The notes below the pieces were generated by a model, which ran no database searches, was not told where the DNA came from, and saw nothing but the letters and a program-made list of their open reading frames with translations. The translations under genes and the position numbers were made by a program. A stretch of 64,000 nucleotides of DNA from Drosophila pseudoobscura (taxonomy: Eukaryota; Arthropoda; Insecta; Diptera; Drosophilidae), in the NCBI RefSeq assembly GCF_009870125.1, contig NC_046679.1, positions 28,334,001-28,398,000 of the forward strand. Reading direction: 5' to 3'. Shown piece after piece: positions 49,363-63,339 of the stretch; position 1 is the first letter of the stretch; each line of letters starts with the position of its first letter.

Positions 49363-50486
49363 CAGGCTATTTTCTCCTAGAGAACTATACCAATTCTGGA
49401 TTTTTCTATAGATTTGTTTTCCCCACAAATATATAACACTTTCATTTAATCAAAGAAACTTACAAATTACGTTTCACGTTGAAATTTCCTACTCAAAGCA
49501 GTTTTTTCCCATAGTTCTCATAGTTTTCCTCCATTTAAATCGCTATAAATGTTCCTTAATGTTTAAAACGTACCTGAAAAAACAAAAGAACATATAAAAC
49601 ATTAGTAAATTTGTTTATTTGTTTAAAATATCATCAAAGCGACGACAGCTGTGGTTTCAATTACAAGCAAAACACACACAACACCAAGAACCATTATATC
49701 ATACAAGTATTTCGTTGGATCCGCATTTCTGGCCCAAAGAGCATATAAAAATACCCTTAAAGGTCGCTGCTTGTATTTCCAAGAAATTAACAAGAAAATT
49801 GCGCTCCTTTTCGGAGTCTTTTAATTACGAAAGGGCGGGGCGTGGAGCGTGGGGCGTGGGGCGTGGGGAGAGTGTAAGCCGTGTGCCGCATGCCGTGTGG
49901 CGTGGGTTTTTATTTGCCCCAAACAGATATCTGCCATGTGTGAAACTTAACACAACTTAATTTTGTTGGCCAAAAAGACGGCTTTGGCACATACATATAT
50001 ACACATATCGTATGGGTATATTTTTTGTTGTATAATTTATTCACAGACAAAAAATAACAACAAAAAATCCACTGATAAAGATAAACATGTAAATCAAACA
50101 AGAACTTTGACTGATGGCGACACTGCGACGGCCTCTACCCCCCCTCTACCCCCCGTCTACCCCCCTTTTACCGTTCCTTCCCCCCTCCCCTCTTGTATTT
50201 GCAGTGTGTGCCCCTGATTGAGTGGCGCCAGCAAATTAATAACTTTTCGAGAGAACGCGAACCCCCCTTTGTTCCCCATTCTCCCCTCCCCCCACCCCCT
50301 CGCCACAAATCATGCCATAAAAACTATCTAACGTTTATGATGTGTGCGAAAATATTTGGCCCCTCAATCGGGTGTTTGCTTCAATGGAGCATGGCATGGG
50401 TTTTTCGGCGATTTTTGAATGCAAATTAAAGGTAAATAAACTAATAATTTATCAGAAAAGAGGAATACACAAAGTGGGGAGGGAAC
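49363..50486. other. Non-coding spacer
   Basis: It contains a GGGGCGTG array at 49838-49868 and C-rich polypyrimidine tracts at 50139-50195 and 50270-50300. No gene was recognised. Confidence 0.45.
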
Positions 50487-50602
50487 TAGGGGTACACTTT
50501 AGAGGTACATTTTGTGGTACTTTTGGAGTACATTTTGGGCACATTTTTGGTATATTTTTTGGCCCCATTTGGGATACTTTTTTGGTATATTTGGGGAAAA
50601 AT
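50487..50602 (+). repeat. Degenerate tandem repeat of about 17-18 bp (GGTACATTTTG-type)
   Basis: GGTACACTTTAGA, GGTACATTTTGT, GGTACTTTTGGA, GTACATTTTGGG, GCACATTTTTGG and GGTATATTTTTTGG follow one another, with drift along the array. Confidence 0.65.
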
Positions 50603-53600
50603 TTGACTTAAATTTTACTGAATTTTATACTTTCAATATTTATCATTTTGAATTATTTTTATTCAAGACTAATTTATTGCTTTGCATTTAAAATAGTTTC
50701 CAAATCGTTTCGGGGCGTCATGCAGCAGCCCCCCTCGGTCGCTTGATAGTGCAGGCCTCATAGCACCTCAATAAATACAAATAAATCAATGTGTAAATAC
50801 CCAAAATGTGCCACAAATTGTATATTTTTGTTTAATTATCATAAATCTATTTTGGTTTCAAAAAATAGACAAAATATACATTTTAATTTGTATAAAAACT
50901 TTGGTTATCTGTTTAAATTCATATCTTTATCTATTCATCAATAAAATCAAAAAATTTGTCCATAAACACACTATAAATTTCATTATAAATTTTCTAAAAA
51001 TTATTTCATATATTATACTTTTTTTTATACATTTTCTACAAATTTCTTAAATAAATTCTTTTTTTATCTCTAAAAATTTCTTTAATAAATCTTTAAAATC
51101 TTGCCCAACGTGGAAAAACCCTTAAAAAAGTTGCACAAAAATCCACAAAAATATAGGCCATTAATCATAATATTTTGTGGTAGTGTTTAATCTACACCCA
51201 TTTATATAAATAATAATTTTCTGCCAAAAACCGCAAATAACTTTTCAGCTTAAAAGAAAAAGTGCCACAGCAGCAGTTTTCCGGCATTTGGCAAAGAAAG
51301 AGCGAGAGAGAGAGAGAAAAAAAGAGTGTATTTGCATTTATAGATTTATAATGAAAATGTTTAGGACCGATGGCTGCCGCTACGCTTTTCCTCGCGCATA
51401 AATATACGGTGGAAGTATTTTTAGAGAGGGGTTCGGTCGGTCTTCTGGCATGCACGTGGATGGATTGTTCAGATTGTGTTTGCTTTATTTACGCAGCATT
51501 AAAAATGTGTTTAAAATGTTCAACAAATATATGTATATGTTTTTGTGTTTTGCTGAGAGCTTCAGGCCGTGTGTGTGTGGCAGGTGCAAGTGCGGGGAGG
51601 GAGAGGGGGGGAGGCATTGACGCGTGTGCTGAACGGAGGAGTGTGTGTGTGTGTGTGAGTGTGTTTCTTTATCGGGCATAATAAAACCCGTACTACGTTC
51701 CCGTATGTACACGCACACCCACACCCACAAAGATACAGATAAACAGCCACAGATACACGGAAACAAGAAGAGGTTGTAGATACGTGTGTGTCGAACGATT
51801 AGCGCATGAATGAAAAAATTCTATAGCAAAATATCAGACGTACAATTCTGTATAAAAAATATACATATTTTTGGCTAGAAAGAAGGAACCTCAAACCTTA
51901 TCGAGGGGCAAAGCAAACGCTTCTTTCTTCTTTTTTTTTTTAGAAATTTCCTGATACGTTTCCGCGTAAAAAATATTAAGAATACAATTGATTTGGTGCC
52001 CGGAGAGGGGGGGGCAAAAGATAAAGTGCGTGTTCAATCGGCAGATACATATAGCCATATGTCTGTGCTTTTTTTTGTTTGGCATCAAAAACGACAGACA
52101 TAATACGCATAGACCAAAAGTTGTGGGCAGACAGACCAAAGAACGAAAGAATGAAAGAATGGGGTATAATGGGGATTGGTTATTTGAGCAATGATAATTC
52201 TACTGATGATTAAAGTACCAATAACCCAGAAACATACGATGTGATACTACAATATAGTAGCAATCTTTTTATATTCTACTTTTCCCACTTGTTGTAGGCA
52301 TAGTCAAAGCAAATGGAACTAGAAATTGTTCTTTAATGAAGATTTAGGCAAAATATATGCCAAAAAAAGGTCTGATCTTCCAAAGAAAATGGCAATGGAG
52401 GTCCCATATATCTGTCGCCTTATCGAACCCTTAATTTATAGAAGATAGATGATGGATTCCCATATATGTATGGATTATTTATTTGAAACTAAGATACTGT
52501 TACGGTTTAAGGCAGCTTTTTAAAGAATTTTCAAATAAATTTGTAATAAATAAATTTACAGATGATTTTCAGTGAAAAACTATGAAATGTAAAGCACTTT
52601 TTTCTTCATTACAAAATGTAGGCGCTTCAAATGGATCAAAGTGATTAAAAAAAAGAGTTTTACTGGCGTAATATTCTTTTACGGGTAGATAATAAATTAT
52701 AAAAATTAAAAAATATTGTTAAATAATAATTTAAGAAACGCTTCAAAATTCAAAAGAATTTTTTATTACAAAAAAAATAAATAAAAGGTATTACAAAAAA
52801 TATTTGAAAAAAAATATACAAATTAAAAAAAAATTTACAAAAAATTTAATAAAAACAGGAAAAAAAGATTAAAAAATTAAACAAAGTAAAAAAAAATTTT
52901 CAAACTAAACCAAAAAAAATTTCCAAATATAAAAAAAAATTAACAAACTTAAAGACAAAAAATTAACAACAGATCTTAAAAATGAACGAAAGATTTTCTT
53001 TATTTAAATGAATCAAAATTTATGAAAATATTTCTAAATTTTTTTTATATGTAAACAAAAGAATTTCAGCTCTAAAATAAGACCTAAATCAGATGGAATA
53101 AATTCCCTCCTTTCCCCACTATATACCAAACGATTCCTTCGAGGCTTATCTGCAAAGATAGGGTATCCACCACAGTCACAATAATTACTGCAAATTCTTT
53201 GCTGGTGGTGTATTTTTGTTTTGTTTTTCTTTGATTTTGGTTTATTTTTGTCTGCGCTCTTCCGTCGAAATATGTTTCATTAATTAAAAAAATGAACAAA
53301 AACGTGTTGAAGCTTATTCTGCTGTTGCTTATAGAGATTGTGCCACCCCCGGCGGCTACTATTCGAGGAAGCACACATAAATATTGTATAAATATTATGT
53401 GTATTTATTGTATTTATTTTATACTTATTTATACTCTTTTGTTGCGTGGTTTTTATCAGGAAAAATGTCGCCAATAATTGAAGCACGTCAGAAAGAAGTC
53501 TCTTCTCCTCTGTCCCCCCCTCGCTCCCCCTGGGGAGCCATGGTTTTAGATAAGTACAAGAGAGAGGGCCTCAGAAAAGGAGTTCGATATAATTAATCAC

Positions 53601-54104
53601 AAATGTTGGGTTTATATATGGATTTTGAATAAAGTTTCCAACAATCAACAGCACAAAAAGGAACAAAGAACTTTTTTTTATAAATAAACTTTGTAGGAAT
53701 ATAAATATTTTTTTTTACATATATTATATTTATGTTTTATTGATAAATAATCGAGTATGTTTCATACAAGTTTTTTTTTTCTTTTTTATCTAAAGCAAAT
53801 ATTCTTATTGTTGGCAAATAAATATCAATCGCAATGAATGCAATGGCAAAACATGCACAAAGTCAATAGAAAACATTATACAAATTGTGTGCAATCCATC
53901 GAGGAATGTAGTTTATGGGGGATTCTGGGGAAAAAAAGTACGATAAAGGGAGTGGTTTTCCTCAAGCAAAAGGAAAGCCTGCTGCTCCCCCAAGGGGGGA
54001 CATTCATAAAAATGGAATAATACGCAGAGAGATCTTTCGCCAGCAGAGATTTTGATGAAATATAACAAAGAAAATATAGTATTACTATCTTTAATAACCC
54101 TCTT
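50603..54104. other. Non-coding, very AT-rich DNA
   Basis: It includes a (TG)n tract at 51640-51660 and A-rich, nearly T- and C-free stretches at 52690-52960. No coding gene was recognised. Confidence 0.45.
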
Positions 54105-54160
54105 TCACTGGCAATGGCATTTGTTTGCCTTAGAAATGTTCCCCTAAGCGAAAGGAGCGA
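54105..54160 (+). repeat. Dispersed repeat with TTCCCCTAAGCGAAAGG, copy 1
   Basis: CTTTCACTGGCAATG followed by AATGTTCCCCTAAGCGAAAG recurs at 62752-62802 (CTTTCACTGGGAATT, AATGTTCCCATAAGCGAACG) and in part at 63340-63362 (ATTCCCCTAAGCGAAAGGAT). It is probably a mobile-element relic of unknown family. Confidence 0.6.
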
Positions 54161-54912
54161 TTTTTACACTAAAACATTTAATATTTAATAGCCAAAAGTG
54201 TACAAAATCTAACAAATTGGTTATAGTTTTTGACTTTTTGCTGAATATATACAGTCTGTATTCAAAACAGATTTTTCCATTGGCTCCAGTTGCAAAATCA
54301 CGGAAAATCCATGGAACTGTGCTCTAAAAAAAGGTATTTATTCGAAAGCTTGTTAAAAACTGTGCAGAATAGTTGGCAGATAATGCAGTTAAAGTTTGTA
54401 CCTGGACTACTGTTCTACATTGCAGCAAAAATTTGGTACTCAATGCCGGAGAGAAACTGTGGAAAAGCTTGCATGGGAAATGCATAAGTGCATAAGGGAA
54501 ATGATTGGATTGCAGCGCCATTGGACTCCCGAATGGTTGGCCAGTTTGACAAAAAACAAAAAAAGGACAAATGGCAAGTAAAAAACTGTACAGTTTTTGG
54601 GGGAATGCGGGGCAGTCATTACTCGATGTATTTACAAATAATTTAACTAAGGTTTTTTTGTTCCAGAAAACTGAACAATGATGAAAAGTACATAATGGAA
54701 ATTATGGGATCGGAACGCCAAAGCGCCAATTGGAAGCTTGAATCGAACTGGGCAATCCCCTTATAGCTTTGAATATTTAAACTTTAATTTATGCAGATTT
54801 TTTCTGTCGAAAATTACTAAAACTAAATTAAAACCAAAAAACTTTTAGAAAAACATTATTTATATTATTAAATTATTATTATTATTACTATTTTTATTAT
54901 ATTATTATTATT
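54161..54912. other. Non-coding spacer
   Basis: AT-rich sequence with no recognised gene. It ends in ATT-rich DNA that leads into the repeat below. Confidence 0.4.
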
Positions 54913-54981
54913 ACTAATATTTTATTATTATTATTACTAATATTTTATTATTATTATTACTAATATTTTATTATTATTATT
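54913..54981 (+). repeat. 23-bp tandem repeat, three copies
   Basis: The unit ACTAATATTTTATTATTATT plus ATT starts at 54913, 54936 and 54959, with almost perfect copies inside a longer ATT-rich tract (54870-55000). Confidence 0.85.
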
Positions 54982-57900
54982 ATATTATTATTATTAAAAA
55001 TCTATGAAATATCTAAAAAAAAATTTATTAATTATTTATACTTTTTTATGACTATACTTGGTCTTGTTTTTTTTTAAATAACTTTCAAAAATAATGAAGA
55101 ACACTTCAGAAATACTGGAAAATGTAATTTTATGAAGTTTATGCTGAAATATAGCCCACTTTAGATGGGAAATATTGCAATATTATAGGAAAAAGTATCC
55201 TCAGAATATGCCATTTAATTTAGGGGCCAATATTCAATAACATTCTGATGTTTTCAAAAAAAAGAAGCCTCCCCAATGGAAACACTGTTGAATAGGTGCC
55301 TAAAAAGCCCTTAAAAAAGGCGCACTTCTGTTCTCAAACAAATATCCTCCGCCCGGGAACCACAAACAAAACCCTGTTGCTCTCTAGAACAGCGATCAAA
55401 GAAAAAGAACATACAAAATTCATCTGCAATCCGCTTTTGTATAAAGAGCTGTTGCATGCACAAAACAAATCAATTTGGTGGCAAGAAAAAAAGGCAGACA
55501 GCATATAAAAATCGCACATAAATGAATATAAAATCCAGATAGGAATTGGAAGCGGCAGCGTCTTGCTACCTCCTTGGAGATGAAGTGTGCAGCCCTCTGC
55601 ATGCCCCACAATTACCACGTAATACACACATGTACACAGGCATGTACATATGTACTACAGATATATACATATATATTCGCATTTTCTTTTTTTTTTTGGT
55701 ACGTTTTTACGCGCGAGACGAAAAAGAATTTTTACGCAGAGGCTGGTTCTGGTTGTGGGACGCCTCCTGCCACAGACATGAGCCAGCATGTGGCATGTGT
55801 GGCATGTATCTAGATACTGCCCAGACAAGCCCCATTCGCATCGTTTCGGTTTCGGATTGGTTTTTGTTTTGGCCTGCGGATTGGATCTCTCTCGACCGGA
55901 CAGCGAGCGCTAACGATGTCTCTGTCGCTCTGCCTCCCTGCCCCTGTGCCCCTCTACCTCTCTGCCCCTCTGCCACTCTACCCCCCTGCCTCTTTGCCCC
56001 TCTACCCCCCTGCCTCTTGTTTTCCTTTTCATTCTCGTTCTCCCTGTTTTCTTGTGTCTTCTCTTTGATTTGGTTTGGTTTTCTTTTCATTTTGCGGTCT
56101 CTCTCTCTCTTCTTTTTTTGAGCCAATTTTTCGCTGGCATGTTTTTCTTTTTTACGCGCATTTGTTTACTACATAGAGAGATACACAACAAACTTCAAGA
56201 TACAAAAAGACGCTCACATGTGTGCGCGCTACTGTATCTTTCGTTCGGCATTAAAGCTTGAATAAAGCAAAAAAAAACAAAACGAAAAAAAATAAATAAA
56301 TAAACAACACGCGGGAGAGCGAGAAATATTATTTTTCAAACGCACAGCCAGAAAATGTCTAAAGAAAAAGTATCTAACAAATGCCACACTTGTTCTTTCC
56401 TCTCCCTCTCTCTCAAGCTCTTTCTCTCCCCCCCCCCCCCCCCATTTCTCCTTTTCGTTGCCTTCTTTTTGTTTGTTTTGGTATTTACTGAGGCTTTTAC
56501 TTAAGTGAATTTCATGAGCATTACATAAACAGGTAACAGCCGACTGTTGTTGTTGTTGTTGTTGTGTGAAGGCCGACCGTAGAAGAAAGGAGGGTTCGAA
56601 TGGGCAGATACCTCGCTCTAGATAGGAAGTTTGTTCTTTGGGTAGGTCTATGGTTGTTTATGGGATTGTTGGGTGGATTTTTAATGCACTATTTTGGGGA
56701 ATATTCTGTAGGAATATACGTATACGGAATATTTTGTTGTTTTTTTTAATATTACTTTTTTATAAAATTATAAATCCTTTTTTTTATATTACATTTTTAT
56801 AAAAATCTAAAAATTTTATTTATTTTTGTTATATTACTTTTTTATGAAAATAATATTATTTTATTTTTTTTTTTTTTATATTACTTTTTTATAAAAATAT
56901 AAATATTTGAATTATTTTTAATATAACTTTTCTTTAAAAATTTAAATATTTTATTAAAAATAAACATTTCTAAAAAATTTAAAAATGATTTACCCGGAAG
57001 CACACATCTTTATTGATACATTTTTACGAAAATCACTTTGGGGACTTTTTTTTTTTAATTTTTAATAATTTCTGTGAAATACTATAGAAAATTTTTGTAT
57101 TATTGATTGAAAGCGTGGTTTCTAGCATAAAAAATATTAAAAAAATGTTAGCATTGTTCAAAATTCGATTTCCGACAGAATAGAAATGATTTAGACCCAA
57201 AATATAGGTTTTTGGGGTAAAAAAGGAAAGAGATTTTCTAGTAAAAGAGGTTTTTTTTATACGATTCTCAGAAATTAATAGAAAACTCGCAAATACGCCG
57301 ATAATTCTTTAGAGATATTTAAGAAATGTTTAAAAAAAGGGCTTTTATGAGTAGGTACAACGCATCCAACAACTCCAAAGAATGCATATATACCCGTTCA
57401 AATACGTTTAGTCTGTTTATAATCGAAAATATCATAAAATCTATCTATCTAATTTTCAATTTTTTCTAATACTTCTAACGAATGCATCTACCCTAATCCC
57501 AACACCAGTAATGAGTATCAAAAGTACAGACCTCAAAAGTTAAAAGATAAACTCGGATACTCCCTGCTACAGGGCATGGGTTGGCTGGGGGGAGGGGGGT
57601 GGGGGGGTAGGCTACCGGGCAACAACCAGAATGAACCACAAATACCACTAAAATCGAATTAAGAGCCACAGAAAAAAAGGGATGAGGGGAGAGGCACTTG
57701 GGTTTATTTGCTTTTTGAGTGGAACCAGCGGGAAAGCCACCGAAGAAAGGGGGGGGTGGCAGGGGGTTGGCAGGGGGCTGGCTGTGTAATTTGGTAGTTT
57801 ACTCAAAAGTGTGCCTCGTACTCGACTCTCGTGTGTGGATTATTTACCTTAAAATTTAACAGGTAGCCCCCACAGCCGCCGCCGGGGGGCAGCAAAGGTA

Positions 57901-60306
57901 GAGACAGGTGAAGGGGCATGCCAAAGAGGGGGAATCAAGTGTAATAAATGGTTTGGGGGTGAAAATCTGTTGTTTGGCAGCCGCAGAGAAATGTAATTGT
58001 ATTTTGTGCACAATAAAGATGGAATGTTTAATAAAACTAATGGAAGGGGCAACGACACTGGGTGGATGAAGAAAACTGGAGAATATATGGCCATAAAATG
58101 TGATTTTAGTAGAGCGATTTTATTGGTAATATATCTGTAGAGTAGACTTTTTTTAGGACAGTTTTTCCATTGAATTTGAATATTTGATTGCCTTTTCTGT
58201 TAGAGTTTCTAAAGAAAATTCTCCATAAAATCCCTACGATTTTATATATTTCCCAAACATATCTTTGAAATACAAAAAATTCTAGAGATCCCTTAAAAAA
58301 TATTAATTTTTTTATAGGTGCCCAAATATTCAATGTTTTTCCTACACTCCAACAAGTTTTTCAATCAAAAGTCTTAGATAATTCCCTAATAAACCATATA
58401 TTTCTTAAATTTCTTATTAATCTAAAGAAGAACCCAAAATTTTAATAATCATTAAAGTTCCCTTAAGATTGAAATAAATAATAATTTGTGACCTGCATAT
58501 AAGGTGCCCAAGTGTTCGTTTTTTTTCCTGTACTTCAACAAGTTTTAAACCATATATATCCCATAATTCTTTCTACAAAGAGTTTTCGAATAAAAAACCT
58601 AAAGTAGAAACCCAAAATTTCATAAATTTCCCAATAATTCCTTTGAAATACAAATTTCTATAAAGAAATCTTAAGTTTATAATTTTCCAAGTATTTATAT
58701 AATATTAATATTAGTTTTCCCTTTAGAATACATGACAATGATCATCTTTCCAGAGAGTTGCCTTAGAAAAATCCACAAATCCACATTCATTATATGTGAT
58801 ATATGTGATATCCTTTAAAAATAGCCTTCTTTAATGAAAACTGATTAATAAAATCCTCGAAAATCCCTTTCTTTCAAAAACCTTTGCTATACAAAGAATT
58901 TTCACTTGAAACTCCCTAGAATTACTTCCAGAAATTTCCCTCAATTTCCATTAATAACTTTTTGAGTATCCCCCCTCTGGAGAAAAAAGAAACTCCAGCG
59001 TATGACATGAATTTATCTTGATATTAAGTAATTTATTGCTTGATTTATGGCCTAATTGATTGATGGAGTTCCGTTGCAAACGATAATTTTTATAATGCCA
59101 GCCATTGCACCTGCTACCACTTACGATTAGGATTTTTTCGGGAAAGATTAATGGAAATCAGCAGGCGTCGGATCGTAAACAAATGAATGGGAAACCGGGC
59201 AGGGAATGAGATTTTCCGGGGTGTTAAAACTAAACTAAGGCAAGAGATCAGGCGAGTCCTAGGGGGAGGGAAAATGTGGAATATGGAAATTACCATAAAA
59301 GAAAAACCACTTGAAACTCCAAGGGGCAGGAGGGTGGATCTCTAATGGAAACTTTTCCCTAAGGAAAACTAACCGTAAAAGTAGGTTTTATGGTCTCAAG
59401 AACTCTCCAGATTGAATGGTGTCTTTCTTTATAGATTTTTCCTATGAAATTGATCCCAAATCATGGCAGATTATCTAAGAAATTAGAGCAACAGCCCATA
59501 GTTCTTTAAAACTGACTTTTATACTTAGTTTCACACAGTCTTAAGTACAAATATTAATAATGATATATCCACTGGGTACAAACCCGAACATTTGACAGCT
59601 AAACAGCTCATTAATGAATGGCAAACGTTGAGAAAACACACTGCAATAGCGCTATAGCCTACACTTTAAAGCTTATTACCGAACAGCCGGCATATACATC
59701 GAGTATGTTCTCGTTATATATGGGGTAGATATAGTGGTAGGTATATTCCGTACAACACAATCCATGAGTGTGTATAGCACTCGAAATGGCAAATGAATGA
59801 CATGACTATCTGCGTACAACTAAACGAACGATTGACTAACCGACTGACTGGCTGACTGGCTGACTGACTGGCTGATTGACTGACTGGCGGAGCAATCAAC
59901 CAACCAACGAACGAACGAACGAACGACCGCCAGACGAGTTAAGATTAATCAGAGAGACCCCCAACCCCCATATAAATACGAGTACATATTGTATATATTG
60001 TACGAGTACAGTACGCGACAAAACAACACCAAAAAGTGTTATAACAATGACAAGAAATGGAGTCGGACATAGGAGAGGGCTAAAGGCAATTGATGGGTAC
60101 TATATGATGGGTATTTAAGATCCCATATAGATCCCATAATGTATGGAATACTCTACGAATTTTAATGATATTTCACTAAATTTTAGGCAGTGTTTTAATT
60201 AATTATTATTCAAAGAACGATTTTTGGTGCTCTGTTGAAATCCACGCTTGTTATTTTAACATTTGAATGGCAAATTGCCACTCACAAGTGAAGATTAGAT
60301 GACAAA
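54982..60306. other. Non-coding DNA
   Basis: It contains a pyrimidine-rich CTCTGCCCC-type minisatellite at 55926-56018, 16 C at 56428-56443, (TTG)n at 56546-56562, T-rich tracts at 56735-56960, G-rich runs at 57580-57610 and 57750-57780, GACTGACTGGCT repeats at 59838-59886 and (CGAA)n at 59907-59924. A segment of balanced composition at 55735-55920 has no recognised gene. No coding gene is supported. Confidence 0.45.
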
Positions 60307-60745
60307 AACGATAATGATACTTGTGGCATTTTTAACTCAATAGCATAGGGGTTGACAATCGCTTGTAAACGTTTAAGGGGGAAAAAGGCAGTAAGCTTTG
60401 ATTGCCAGTCACACATAAACGTGACACCATTTTCAAACGATAATGATAGCTGTTGCATTTTTAACTGATTAGTAAAGGGGTTGCCAATCGCATGTAAACG
60501 TTTAATGGGGGAAAATAGAGTCAGAGCCAGTCACATGTCAAATGTTAATGGAAATGGAAAAAACAAAGGGCTTCAAATTTCATTCGTGAATGAAGAATAG
60601 GCTGATCCTTTCTTTATTCTTCAAATTAAAGCTTGACTGTGATTTCCGGTGAATGTCAAACTGTAAGCTCTCAGTAAAATAAGGAACCAGCTGTTGCCTC
60701 CACCCCTTGATGGCCATACATTTGCCAGTCACTCGTAAACGTAAA
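60307..60745 (+). repeat. About 129-bp imperfect tandem repeat, two copies and partial extensions
   Basis: AACGATAATGATACTTGTGG at 60307 aligns with AACGATAATGATAGCTGTTG at 60436. ATAGGGGTTGACAATCG aligns with AAAGGGGTTGCCAATCG, and TGTAAACGTTTAA(G/T)GGGG is shared. GCCAGTCAC(N)2-3TAAACGT occurs again near 60400 and 60725. Confidence 0.75.
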
Positions 60746-62751
60746 CCCTTTTTCAATTGCTCTGCTCATAGCATTTCGTCACGCACTGTACGTTTGAGTT
60801 GCGATGCGTTTGTGTGTGTAGATATGTATTTTTATAATTCTTTTGAATAGTGCATGGAGAGCGATCGAGCGAGCGAGCGAGAGGGAGAGGGAGAGGGAGA
60901 GGCAGGGGGACGGCTCTGGGGGTAAAAGAGTGCGAGACACAATAAACGATGGTTTAAATGCCGTATCAGCAGTGGAAACAGAAAGAGGAAAGAAAGAAAG
61001 AAAGAAACAACAACAACAAAACCGAGTAAAATGCTGAATACAAATTACAACACCAAACCATCCCCCCACCCCCCCGACAGATATTAGTATAGTATATGGA
61101 GATAAAATAACAGCCGATTCTCAAGCACCCAAATAAAACAAAAACAAAAACAAAAAAAACACAGAAAAAACTACTCGTACGACAAAAACAAATACAAAAA
61201 TTTCTTGTCAACAAGTTTACGGACACTCCCTCCCCCTACGGCCAGCCCTCCTGGTTTTAGCCCACCGAAAGTTTCTTCTCTTCCTCTTTTTTTGTTGCCT
61301 TTTTGCCTTTTTAGCATATCTAATTTTCTAGTTTAGTTTTTCGTTTCGTTTCGCTTTGTTTCGTGGCTGATTCTGTGGCTGATATTTTATTTATTGTGCT
61401 GTGACGTGCCGTGAGTAATAACTATATAGATTAACCGATCCAAGACCCCACCCGCCATGAAGAGCAGAGCACGCACGGCGGTCGTCGGCTCAAGGAAACG
61501 GCTTTAACGTGCGAAAAAAAAAGCTAAAGACCAAAAGCCGTTGGCGGGTGAAACAATTAACCATTTAAAAACGAAATCAAGTACACCCCTGAGCTGGTAA
61601 TGGTAGAGGTCTTGACAGCAGCGTATTTCTGGTAATTATTTAAAACCAAAAAAAATGGTACAAAACGCAAAAATTTTACTTTTTTAATGCATAAAAATAT
61701 AATAATATTTAATAATATTTTAACCCATCAGAACATAGCCAAATAAATCTAAAGATTCATTTTAATCCAAGGAAAATGAAAAAAAACCTATCCAAAGATC
61801 ATTGAAACAATGAAAATTAAGCGGAATATGGATTGGTTTTTTTTTGTAGCTCTCGGAAATGCTCTCATTTCATGCCGATTGAGAGGGATTTCTCCCGGCC
61901 ACATAACTCTGGTGACTGATGATTCTTTCGAATAGGTTTAGCTCTGAGAACTTGAAAGCAAGTCATACTTGTGGCATGAATGAGTGATATATAGTCTGAC
62001 GAATTAGCATCAGCAACTAATTCAAGCAAAAGTGATTAAGAATCTACTCTATGGAAATGGATGTGGAATTTTCAAAAGAAATGGCAGAAAAAGAGTATTC
62101 CAGGAATGAAAACTGTGATAAGATGCACAATTTATTTGCAGGCATTCTACAGATCTCTAAACACATATCTTTCCCACACACAGATATACAGAATGTTTTT
62201 TTGCAAACAAAACACACAAAAAAAGGTAATAAATTTGATAGCAAAATTGCCTTTTCATTCATTTCTCGGGCAGCGCAAAAAAAAAACACAAACCAGATAA
62301 AAATTTGTTAACACACACACACACACAGACAAGTATAGATATATTTTTGTATCTGTGTGTGGTTTTTCATTAAGAATGAATTCATCATTCGACTGTTTGC
62401 TTAGTTCGAAAAAGAGCGACAGAGAGAGGGAGAGAGAGAGAGACAGTGCCTGCCCGTGTATCTGTATCTATGATGCATTACTTTCAGATATTTTGCATCG
62501 AGCAAGAGAGAAGCAAGGAGAGGGAGAGACAGGGAGAGGGAGAGCAAAATCAAACAAACAAACAATTTCCGTAGAAATATATCACAAACGAGAAAAAAAA
62601 GATATAATAAAAGCATGCAATGGAATGGGCATGCAAATGTATCTACTAGTGATGTGTATCTTTAACCAAACATTTGGCCATGCTCATCGATGGATAGATA
62701 CTTCAGATACATATATATAGAATCTGTAGAAAAGGAAATACCTTATATTCC
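60746..62751. other. Non-coding DNA
   Basis: It contains (GAGCGA)/(GGGAGA) arrays at 60865-60905, (AAAG)n at 60990-61005, CA tracts at 62312-62330 and GAGA-rich stretches at 62415-62550. No coding gene was recognised. Confidence 0.45.
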
Positions 62752-62802
62752 CCTTTCACTGGGAATTATACGCTTTGCACAATGTTCCCATAAGCGAACG
62801 GC
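62752..62802 (+). repeat. Dispersed repeat with TTCCCATAAGCGAACGG, copy 2
   Basis: Same family as 54105-54160: CTTTCACTGG, then a spacer, then AATGTTCCCATAAGCGAACG. Confidence 0.55.
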
Positions 62803-63110
62803 AACTGGAGGGAAAATCTATAGAAAAGCATTTTCCAATCGATTTTTTTTTTATCAGATTTTACATTTTCGTATTAATTTTTGTAATAAATAATAAATTT
62901 GGAAAAAGAGTCAGATCCTTCTACTGTTTTTTATTTTTTCTTTTATTTTTTATTATTGTATTTTTATTTGATACATTTTTAAATAACTTTTTTATTTTAG
63001 ATAATGAAACACAATCAATATTTAATTTAAATTCTTATTTTTAAGGAAATTCTTTATCTTTTCAAAAATGTTGCAATTTTTAAATAAATATAATACGAAT
63101 TTTATTAATA

Positions 63111-63176
63111 AACCCCTACCAACCCCCGGCTCACCAGCTTCGATTGCTCGTGCCGATATTAGTAAAATATGGGTGG
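63111..63176 (-). repeat. Dispersed repeat, copy B (inverted relative to 49300)
   Basis: On the minus strand it reads CATATTTTACTAATATCGGC, then GAGCAATCGAAGCTGGTGAG and CCGGGGGTTGG, matching copy A. It is followed closely by another short repeat at 63340. Confidence 0.6.
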
Positions 63177-63339
63177 ACTTCGAAGAAGACAAAATAATAC
63201 TTTTTTGATTTATAAAATTTTATTTTATTTTATTTAGTTTATTTATTTATTTATTATTAATATTCCTATTAATTTTATTTTATTTATTTATTTATTAAAT
63301 CCTAAAATCTCTTTATTTTTTACTTTACAAAATATTAAA

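Noticed and set aside
55707..56126. 139-codon minus-strand ORF with QGGRGAKRQGG repeats
   Set aside because: It is the translation of a CT-rich minisatellite, and low complexity explains the open frame.
16601..62261. Octamers fitting the Capicua site T[GC]AATG[AG]A (16601, 27366, 27589, 51807, 60587, 62254) as autoregulatory sites
   Set aside because: About eight matches are expected by chance in 64 kb on two strands, so the count gives no support.
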